A stretch of 6,784 bases of DNA from Phycisphaeraceae bacterium (GTDB taxonomy: Bacteria > Planctomycetota > Phycisphaerae > Phycisphaerales > Phycisphaeraceae): contig PUMS01000455.1 in NCBI GenBank assembly GCA_003551485.1, positions 1-6,784 of the forward strand, written 5' to 3'. How positions within the stretch are numbered: position 1 is the stretch's first letter; every line of letters begins with the position of its first letter. Positions 1-5,161 of the stretch are shown piece after piece. The translations under genes and the position numbers were made by a program. The notes beneath the pieces were generated by a model. It was not told the DNA's origin. It saw nothing but the letters and a program-made list of their open reading frames with translations, and made no database searches.

Positions 1-1246
1 CCGAGCCGTCGATCGCGATGAGCAGGGCCGGGCGATGCGGATCGTCGGCATTCACACCGACATCACCGAGCCGATGCTCAGTCGCCTGGCCCTGGCCGAG
101 CGCTATCAGCGGCTGCAGCGGCAGAGCGACCACACCCCTGCCCATCTTTACAGCTACGACCCCGCAACCCGCCGCCTGGTGTGGGTCAATCGCCGTGCCG
201 CCGACTTCTGCGGCCGGTCGGTCGAGGCCCTGCTGGCCGATGCCGATCGGCCCTTGCCACACGAGATCGCCCCGGAGGACGTTCAGAACGTCACCGAGGC
301 CCGTCGCCGGCTGACGGGTTCGGCCCCGGAGCCGGTGGTCGAGTTCACTCTGCGCATCGGCCGCCACGATGGTCAGATGCGCTGGCTGCGGTTCTGGGAG
401 TCGATTCAGCCGGCGCAAGGCGAAGCCGGCGATGGGCCCGGCGGGCGCGACCGCGGCCCCAGCCGCCCCGCCGACGCCCTCATCATGGGCGCTGCGCTGG
501 ATGTCACCGTCCAGCGCCAGGCCGAGGCCGCCGCCCGCCACACCGAGCGACTCGCCGCCATGGGCACGCTGGCGGCCAACCTCGCCCACGAGGTCATCAA
601 CCCCATCGGTGCGATTCTCACCAACGCCCATCTCCTGGAGGTTTACCTCAAGACCCGAGGCGGTCCCGGTGCCGACGAGGCGCTGGAACACGCCCACCAG
701 ATCAGCGAAACCGGCCAGCGCTGTGCCCGGATGATTCGCAACATGCTGCAATTCGCCCAGCCCGACCAGTCGCGGATTCAGCCCCAGGACATCGAACGCA
801 TCATCGACCTCGCCGTCGAACTGACCGAGAGCTTCACCGCCGATCACCAGGCCACCATTGACAAGTGCTGCCAGCCGCACCTGCCGCCGGTACCGGTCAA
901 CACCACCGAGATCGAACAGGTGCTCATCAACCTGATCCACAACGCCGCATTGGCTCATGGCCGTCACATCCGCATCCGGGCCACCAGCACGCCCGACCGC
1001 TCGCGCGTGCGGGTGGCGGTGGAAGACGATGGCAAGGGCATGGACGCCGAGCAGGCCGCACACGCCTTCGACCCGTTCTATACCAGCCGAGCCGACGACG
1101 GCGGAACGGGCCTGGGCCTGAGCATCTGCCACGGCATCATCACCGGCTACCGCGGCCGAATGGGCCTGGAGAGCCACCCCGGCAAGGGCACCTGCATCTG
1201 GTTCGAGCTGCCGGCCATCACCGGCGGGGAGGAGCCCGCCGATTGA
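1..1246 (+). CDS. PAS-domain sensor histidine kinase (5'-partial)
   Basis: This is the C-terminal part of a two-component sensor kinase, which autophosphorylates on His and passes the phosphate to a response regulator. The reading frame is open to the window edge (first full codon at 2). The first visible residues, ending in VGIHTDITE, are the typical end of a PAS/PAC domain, so the ATG at 35 is internal and not the start. Counting that Met as residue 1, a second PAS-like domain spans about 20-160, with a Gly/Pro/Arg-rich insert at 129-148. The HisKA H-box reads AHEVINPIGAI, with the phosphoacceptor His185 and an HExxNP motif as in NtrB/FixL-type kinases. The HATPase_c domain has an N-box (Asn303), a G1 box DDGKGMD (from Asp332), an F-box FDPFYTSR and a G2 box GTGLGLS (357-363). 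All catalytic boxes are intact. No membrane segment is visible in the fragment. The signal is unknown. The FixJ-like regulator downstream is the likely partner. Confidence 0.94.
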   Translation, partial: RAVDRDEQGRAMRIVGIHTDITEPMLSRLALAERYQRLQRQSDHTPAHLYSYDPATRRLVWVNRRAADFCGRSVEALLADADRPLPHEIAPEDVQNVTEARRRLTGSAPEPVVEFTLRIGRHDGQMRWLRFWESIQPAQGEAGDGPGGRDRGPSRPADALIMGAALDVTVQRQAEAAARHTERLAAMGTLAANLAHEVINPIGAILTNAHLLEVYLKTRGGPGADEALEHAHQISETGQRCARMIRNMLQFAQPDQSRIQPQDIERIIDLAVELTESFTADHQATIDKCCQPHLPPVPVNTTEIEQVLINLIHNAALAHGRHIRIRATSTPDRSRVRVAVEDDGKGMDAEQAAHAFDPFYTSRADDGGTGLGLSICHGIITGYRGRMGLESHPGKGTCIWFELPAITGGEEPAD

Positions 1247-1573
1247 ACACCGCGCGGGTTGAACAGGGCGATCGCCCCTGACGACCCTCACCGCGCACTG
1301 CACTGGCAGCCGAGGGATACACAAGGAAGCGTAAGCCGCCAACGGATATTTCACCCCCCGCCGCGCCTGATTCGCGGGAATGTTCTTGCAAGGAGAGATT
1401 GCACTCTTCTTATGACGGGTGATTGGCCGGCATAGCTGAGAGACGATGTTCGGCAGAAAACGCTTGCCTCGGTAGGGGGTGGCGCGGTATTGTGGATCGG
1501 TTCATGCGTCGCCATCGGCTGGCTGCAGTGGAATACGGGATGCGGCGTGGGGCGACTGATTGGGGGCCGAACA
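1247..1573. other. Non-coding gap between kinase and response regulator
   Basis: These 327 bp hold no credible gene: ATG-started frames are very short (for example from 1412 or 1446), and longer frames lack coding character. The middle (about 1340-1500) looks more AT-rich than the flanking genes, as expected of a regulatory region. Two weak sigma70-like pairs can be picked out by eye. TTGCAA (1386-1391) and TATGAC (1411-1416) are 19 bp apart. TTGCCT (1464-1469) and TATTGT (1488-1493) are 18 bp apart. Each box matches consensus at 4 of 6 positions, which is little better than chance. A promoter for the regulator gene somewhere here is inferred mainly from the size of the gap. No strong terminator for the kinase gene is visible. 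Confidence 0.6.
1266..1277. repeat. 12-bp perfect palindrome GGGCGATCGCCC
   Basis: A perfect palindrome begins 20 bp after the kinase stop codon. As RNA it could form only a 4-bp GGGC/GCCC stem with a GATC loop, and no T-run follows, so it is a poor intrinsic terminator. It contains GCGATCGC, the core of the HIP1 repeat that is abundant in cyanobacteria, but one copy in a GC-rich window says nothing. It could be a protein-binding site, a weak hairpin or chance. Confidence 0.3.
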
Positions 1574-2290
1574 ATGAACAACGGTTCGGTATTCGTGGTC
1601 GATGACGACCAGAGCATGAGACAGGCGATCGAGCGGCTGTTGAAGTCGGCCAGGTTCAAGACCAGGCTGTTCGCCTCGGCCCATGCTTTTCTCGAGCAGT
1701 TCGATCCCACAGTCTCCGGGTGCCTGGTGCTCGATCTTCGCATGCCCGGCATGACCGGCATGGAGTTGCTGGAGCGCATCGCGGACACCGACCATCAGCT
1801 CGCCGTGCTGGTCATCACCGCCTTCGGCGATGTGCCCACGGCGGTGCGAGCCATGCGCCTCGGCGCCACCGACTTTCTGGAAAAGCCCTTCAACCCGCCG
1901 GAGTTTGTCGAGCACGTGCGCCAGGCCGTCGAACGCGCTGCCGACCTCAACCGCCAGCACCAGGCCAGGCAGAACGCCCTGGCGCGGTTCAACACCCTCT
2001 CACCGCGCGAGAGAGACGTGCTGAACATGCTGCTGGCAGGCATGTCCAACAAGCAGGTGGCCTCCGGCCTGGATGTCAGCGAGAAGACCATCTCGGCCCA
2101 CCGCAGTCACATCCTGGAAAAAACCGGTGCCGACAGCCTCATCTCGCTGGTGCATCTGCTTGGACTGGCGGGCATCGAGTGCCGGCAGGTTCCCCGCCGG
2201 CGCTCCTCCAGGTCGTCCTCCGCCGCGCCGCTGGCTCGTCCAGAGGGCGAGCATCGCAAGGACGATCTCGATCACGATGCCAAGATTTGA
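1574..2290 (+). CDS. FixJ/NarL-type response regulator (REC + LuxR HTH)
   Basis: This is a DNA-binding response regulator of 238 residues. The receiver domain (about 4-120) has the acidic pair Asp11/Asp12, phosphoacceptor Asp54 in LVLDLRMPGMTG, Thr82, and Lys104 in the EKPF motif, so it should be phosphorylatable. A linker leads to a LuxR/GerE-type helix-turn-helix (about 139-201), from LSPRERDVL through the recognition-helix segment VSEKTISAHRSHI. The order and spacing match FixJ-like regulators of about 200 residues. The ATG at 1574 is chosen because the receiver fold begins at once (SVFVVDDD) and GGGGG lies 7 bp upstream. The frame also runs back to a TTG at 1490, but that 28-residue extension has no receiver character. 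Residues after about 204 form an Arg/Ser-rich, charged tail that is unusual for the family. The probable partner is the upstream kinase, 327 bp away. Target genes are unknown. Confidence 0.95.
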   Translation: MNNGSVFVVDDDQSMRQAIERLLKSARFKTRLFASAHAFLEQFDPTVSGCLVLDLRMPGMTGMELLERIADTDHQLAVLVITAFGDVPTAVRAMRLGATDFLEKPFNPPEFVEHVRQAVERAADLNRQHQARQNALARFNTLSPRERDVLNMLLAGMSNKQVASGLDVSEKTISAHRSHILEKTGADSLISLVHLLGLAGIECRQVPRRRSSRSSSAAPLARPEGEHRKDDLDHDAKI

Positions 2291-2334
2291 AGCGCCCGCC
2301 ACCGGCGTCAGCACCGGGCCCCGACTGCCTTCCC

Positions 2335-3261
2335 TCAGGCCCGCACCAGGGCGTAGTAGAGCCGGCCCGCCGCGTAGAGGGCGCTGAACTGCCCGGCGAA
2401 CGCCGCCCCCTCATTCCCGTCCAGCCGGCCGCGACACCAGCGGCCAAGGCCCCCGGCACAGGACTCGACGGCCGTGCGATAGAACCAGGTCGGCACGCTG
2501 CGGCCCTGGCCGGTGCGGTGCATCCGGGTGCTCAGCCAGGCCTGGCGCAGGGCGAACTGGCGAAGGTACGGGCGGGTCACCCGCTCGTGCGGTACCGGGT
2601 GATGCACAGTGGCATCGGCCGCGTACCAGCCCCGCCCGCCCGCGGCAGCGATGGCCTTGACCATCAGGCTGTCTTCCATGCCCATGCGCCGATCGCCGCG
2701 GTGGCCCACGGTGGTGTCGAAGTAGCCCGCCGCGGCGATGGCGCCGGTGCGCAGGGCGAGGTTGGCGGTGTAGAACGGTGTGTCGGTGTTCGGGTTCCAG
2801 TAGCGGGAGATCGACCCGCGGTCGTACTGCACGATCGCATCGGCGAGCGTGGGGCAATGCTCGGGACTGAAGTGCGCCGGCCGCGGACGGTCCCACACCG
2901 GCTCGACGCGCCCGCCCCAGAAGGCGCAGTCGGGCCTGGCCGTGATCGCCCGCCACATGTTCATCAGCCAGGCGGGTTCGAAGGTGACATCATCATCGGT
3001 GAACAGGAGGACCGGGGCCGCGGCCTCTCGCGTGGCGCGGTTGCGTGCAAAACTGGCGCCGAGGCGCGCCTCGGCGATATAGCGGACGGGCAGCCGGTCC
3101 GTAAAGCGATTGGCAAGGGCCTCGATTCGGCTATCGCAGCCGTTGTCGATCAGCAGCAGTTCCCACGCGATGGCCGGGCGCTGACAGGCCGTAAGCGACC
3201 GCAGTGTGGTCTGGAGCAGGTCGAAGCGGCGGTAAGTGCAGATGGCGACGGTCAGGTCCAT
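2335..3261 (-). CDS. Family 2 glycosyltransferase (GT-A fold)
   Basis: A 308-residue protein with the layout of a GT2 glycosyltransferase, which transfers a sugar from a nucleotide-sugar donor. It opens with the nucleotide-binding strand LTVAICTYRR (3-12). Next come LLLIDNG (35-41), the Asp-rich metal/donor site FTDDDVTFEP (87-96, DDD at 89-91), and an acceptor-side MEDS motif (195-198) with candidate base residues Glu196/Asp197. The VHHPVPHERVT segment (219-229) resembles a motif seen in many bacterial GT2 enzymes. No membrane helix is evident, so it is probably cytosolic or peripheral. Donor and acceptor cannot be read from sequence. The ATG at 3261 is preferred because it starts directly at the fold. 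An upstream in-frame GTG at 3291 lies within a small hairpin (GGTGG/CCACC, 3280-3292). The Shine-Dalgarno is weak (GCGGAA, 10 nt before the ATG). It is last in the minus-strand series, 66 bp after the split-barrel gene. Confidence 0.92.
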   Translation of the reverse strand: MDLTVAICTYRRFDLLQTTLRSLTACQRPAIAWELLLIDNGCDSRIEALANRFTDRLPVRYIAEARLGASFARNRATREAAAPVLLFTDDDVTFEPAWLMNMWRAITARPDCAFWGGRVEPVWDRPRPAHFSPEHCPTLADAIVQYDRGSISRYWNPNTDTPFYTANLALRTGAIAAAGYFDTTVGHRGDRRMGMEDSLMVKAIAAAGGRGWYAADATVHHPVPHERVTRPYLRQFALRQAWLSTRMHRTGQGRSVPTWFYRTAVESCAGGLGRWCRGRLDGNEGAAFAGQFSALYAAGRLYYALVRA

Positions 3262-3327
3262 GACGGGGGCATTCCGCAAGGTGGGTTCCACCAGCAGCGG
3301 CGGCGGCGCGTGCGGTAGCTGGGAGGA

Positions 3328-3786
3328 TCAGCCCAGTTCTCGCTCGGTCTTCCAGCCGAAGCCGCGCCGGTTGTCGATCCATCGGATCCATCGCGGCGTC
3401 AGTTCGAAAAAAGTCTGCATCTGCAGCGCCTGGCGCATCGGGTAGGTCTGGGCGAAGGCGAACTTGCCCACGTACAGCTCCCAGATGCGGTTGTTCTCGG
3501 ACTCGATGCTCACCGGCCGGCAACGGCCGTGAATCTGCAGGCCGCGGATCTGCTCGGGCTGATCGTTGTGGGCGTAGATGGTCGCGGCGACCTCGACCCC
3601 GTCGCCGATGTGGCGGCCGTGGGCCGATTCAGCGCTCGAGACGAAGTAGAGCCTCAGCCTCTCATCGTGAGCGTACTGCACGTTCGCCGCGTGCGGCCGC
3701 CCCTCGGGCGACACCGTGGCCAGCGAAGCCGTGCGGCAGTCAGCCAGGAACCGTGGAATCTCGCTATCGAAGTCGAATGGGTCCAT
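3328..3786 (-). CDS. Pyridoxamine 5'-phosphate oxidase-like split-barrel protein, YhbP-like
   Basis: A 152-residue protein of the FMN-binding split-barrel (PNPOx-like) superfamily. The N-terminal strands, FLADCRTASLATVSPEGRPH followed by a YFVSS strand (47-51), are typical of the fold. The C-terminal stretch FFELTPRWIRWIDNRRGFGW (126-145) resembles the end of the E. coli YhbP/UPF0306 group as I remember it. The segment IRGLQIHGRCRPV (80-92) fits the middle strand. Such proteins bind flavin or related cofactors, but most, including YhbP, have no proven reaction; calling it a true pyridoxamine phosphate oxidase would be unsafe. It is shorter than PdxH (about 215 residues). The ATG at 3786 is chosen over an in-frame TTG at 3813, which lies in a repetitive G-tract. 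No good Shine-Dalgarno is seen. The gene begins 37 bp after dapL and is probably co-transcribed with it. A link to the PLP enzyme next door is tempting but unproven. Confidence 0.9.
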   Translation of the reverse strand: MDPFDFDSEIPRFLADCRTASLATVSPEGRPHAANVQYAHDERLRLYFVSSAESAHGRHIGDGVEVAATIYAHNDQPEQIRGLQIHGRCRPVSIESENNRIWELYVGKFAFAQTYPMRQALQMQTFFELTPRWIRWIDNRRGFGWKTERELG

Positions 3787-3801
3787 ATCCGCAGCACCGC
3801 T

Positions 3802-3824
3802 CCAACCCCCCAATCCCCAATCCC
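3802..3824 (-). repeat. G-tract repeat between dapL and the split-barrel gene
   Basis: On the coding (minus) strand this short intergenic stretch reads as G-tracts of 3, 4, 6 and 2 bases separated by ATT, ATT and TT. The unit GGG(G)ATT repeats. It begins at the last base of the dapL stop codon and ends 15 bp before the split-barrel ATG. Four G-runs with short loops could form a two-layer G-quadruplex in the RNA or the non-template strand, near the ribosome-binding region. The tracts are visible directly. Folding and function are inference. Confidence 0.4.
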
Positions 3825-5083
3825 TACGCCCTCCCCACCGCCAGGTTCATCCGCCCGATGCGCTTCAGCGCCTCCTCGACGTTGGCCCGGCTGTTGAACG
3901 CGCTGAGGCGGAAGTAACCCTCACCGGCCCGACCAAACCCGCTGCCGGGGGTGCCCACCACGTGGGCCTCATCGAGCAGCCGGTCGAAAAAGCCCCAACT
4001 GTCCTCGCCCTCGGGCGTGCGGACCCAGACGTAAGGGGCGTTGACCCCGCCGTACACCTCCAGCCCCTGTTCGCTCAGCGCCTCGCGGATGAGCCGGGCG
4101 TTCTCGAGGTAGAAGCGGATCAGGCCAGCGGTCTGCTCGCGGCCGTCGGCGCTGTAGACCGCCTCCGCGCCGCGCTGCACGATGTAGGACACACCGTTGA
4201 ACCGGGTCGTCTGACGGCGAAGCCACAGCCGGTGCAGGTCCACCTGCTCACCGTCGGGCGTGGTGCCGGTCAGCTCGCGCGGCACGACCGTGAAGGCGCA
4301 GCGGGTGCCGGTGAACCCGGCGTTCTTGCTGAAGGAGCGGAACTCGATGGCCACCTCGCGGGCGCCGTCGATCTCGTAGATCGAATGCGGGATCGTCGGG
4401 TCGGTGATGAAGGCCTCGTAGGCCGCATCGAAAAGGATCAGCGCATCGTGCTCGCGGGCGTACTCGACCCAGCGCGCAAGCGTGTCACGGTCGGCCACAG
4501 CGCCGGTGGGGTTGTTGGGAAAGCACAGGTAGACCACGTCCACCGGCCGGTCAGGCAAGGGGGCGACAAAGCCGTTGTCGCGGTCGGCCCGCAGGTAGAC
4601 CAGGCCCGCGTACTCGCCGCGCTCATCGGCCGGGCCGGTGTTGCCCGCCATGACGTTGGTGTCGACGTAGACCGGATACACCGGGTCCTGCACCGCGATG
4701 ACGTTGCCGCTGGTGGTCGTGGGCGCGAGGATGTCGAGGATGTTGCCCGTGTCGCACTTGCTGCCGTCGGAGATGAATATCTCATCGGCATCGACCCGGC
4801 AGCCGCGGGCGGCGTAGTCGTGCTCGGCGATCGCCTCGCGCAGCCAGGGATAGCCCTGCTCGGGCCCGTAGCCCTTGAACGTGTCGCCCCGGGCCATCTC
4901 ATCGACGGCGCAGCGCATCGCCTCGATGACCGCCGGCGGCAGCGGCTCGGTCACATCGCCGATGCCCATGCGGATCACCCGGGCGTCGGGGTGCTCGCGG
5001 CTGAACACCGAGACGCGCCGGGCGATCTCGGGAAAAAGGTAGCCGGCCTGGAGCTTAAGGTAGTGGTGATTGATGTGGGCCAT
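3824..5083 (-). CDS. dapL: LL-diaminopimelate aminotransferase
   Basis: This PLP enzyme converts tetrahydrodipicolinate directly to LL-2,6-diaminopimelate with glutamate as amino donor, bypassing the succinylase/acetylase steps of lysine and peptidoglycan precursor synthesis. The 419 residues match the family length (about 400-410). Family signatures are the start HYLKLQAGYLFPEIARRV (7-24), MGIGDVTEPLP (39-49), GYGPEQGY (71-78), SDGSKCDTGNI (105-115), FPNNPTG (188-194), Asp219 and Tyr222 in FDAAYEAF, and SFSKNAGFTGTR (250-261), where Lys253 should form the Schiff base with PLP. These motifs separate it from general aspartate aminotransferases. The ATG at 5083 is chosen because family members begin only a few residues before YLKL and GAGGG lies 5 nt upstream. 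A GTG at 5140 would add an unlikely His-rich 19-residue leader. It is expected to act as a cytosolic dimer. It lies 78 bp downstream of alaS on the same strand, so an operon is plausible. Confidence 0.97.
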   Translation of the reverse strand: MAHINHHYLKLQAGYLFPEIARRVSVFSREHPDARVIRMGIGDVTEPLPPAVIEAMRCAVDEMARGDTFKGYGPEQGYPWLREAIAEHDYAARGCRVDADEIFISDGSKCDTGNILDILAPTTTSGNVIAVQDPVYPVYVDTNVMAGNTGPADERGEYAGLVYLRADRDNGFVAPLPDRPVDVVYLCFPNNPTGAVADRDTLARWVEYAREHDALILFDAAYEAFITDPTIPHSIYEIDGAREVAIEFRSFSKNAGFTGTRCAFTVVPRELTGTTPDGEQVDLHRLWLRRQTTRFNGVSYIVQRGAEAVYSADGREQTAGLIRFYLENARLIREALSEQGLEVYGGVNAPYVWVRTPEGEDSWGFFDRLLDEAHVVGTPGSGFGRAGEGYFRLSAFNSRANVEEALKRIGRMNLAVGRA

Positions 5084-5088
5084 GTCAA

Positions 5089-5093
5089 CCCTC
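5089..5093 (-). promoter_or_regulatory. Ribosome-binding site of dapL
   Basis: GAGGG on the minus strand stands 5 nt before the ATG at 5083. It is the clearest Shine-Dalgarno in the minus-strand series, and it decides the dapL start against the upstream GTG at 5140. Two ATGs slightly upstream (in the repeated CCATGACCATGAC stretch) are out of frame with dapL. Confidence 0.6.
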
Positions 5094-5161
5094 GAGTCAT
5101 GGTCATGGTGATGTTGCAGCGGCGGGGTTGCGCCTGCCACCGATGGAAGGCGCGGCGGAGG

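Noticed and set aside
181..861. Plus-strand frame of 226 codons within the kinase region
   Set aside because: It is a shadow of the kinase, whose own frame shows every catalytic box in order.
1480..1494. Sigma54-like promoter TGGCGCG-N-TTG upstream of the regulator
   Set aside because: The -24 GG is present, but at the required spacing the -12 position reads TG instead of the near-invariant GC.
1490..1573. N-terminal extension of the response regulator from TTG
   Set aside because: The added 28 residues (Trp/Gly/Cys-rich) have no receiver similarity, and the ATG at 1574 fits the start of the fold exactly.
2000..2314. Minus-strand frame with a hydrophobic segment, possible small membrane protein
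   Set aside because: It lies antisense to the helix-turn-helix of a well-supported regulator for most of its length, starts with GTG and has no clear ribosome-binding site. The hydrophobic part is kept only as a note under findings.
2291..2334. Bidirectional terminator between the convergent genes
   Set aside because: Only a 4-bp CGCC/GGCG stem with a 3-nt loop (2297-2307) can be found, and there is no T-run on either side.
1720..3318. A 532-codon open frame on the plus strand
   Set aside because: It overlaps the response regulator in another frame and then runs antisense through the whole glycosyltransferase. Its translation has no recognisable motif and is rich in Arg, Ala, Pro and Gly, as expected for a shadow frame in GC-rich DNA.
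5084..5140. Longer dapL from GTG at 5140, or an upstream leader peptide from the ATGACCATGAC stretch
   Set aside because: The in-frame extension is a His-rich leader not expected in the family, and GAGGG is placed for the ATG at 5083. The upstream ATGs are out of frame and run into dapL with no sign of an attenuator.
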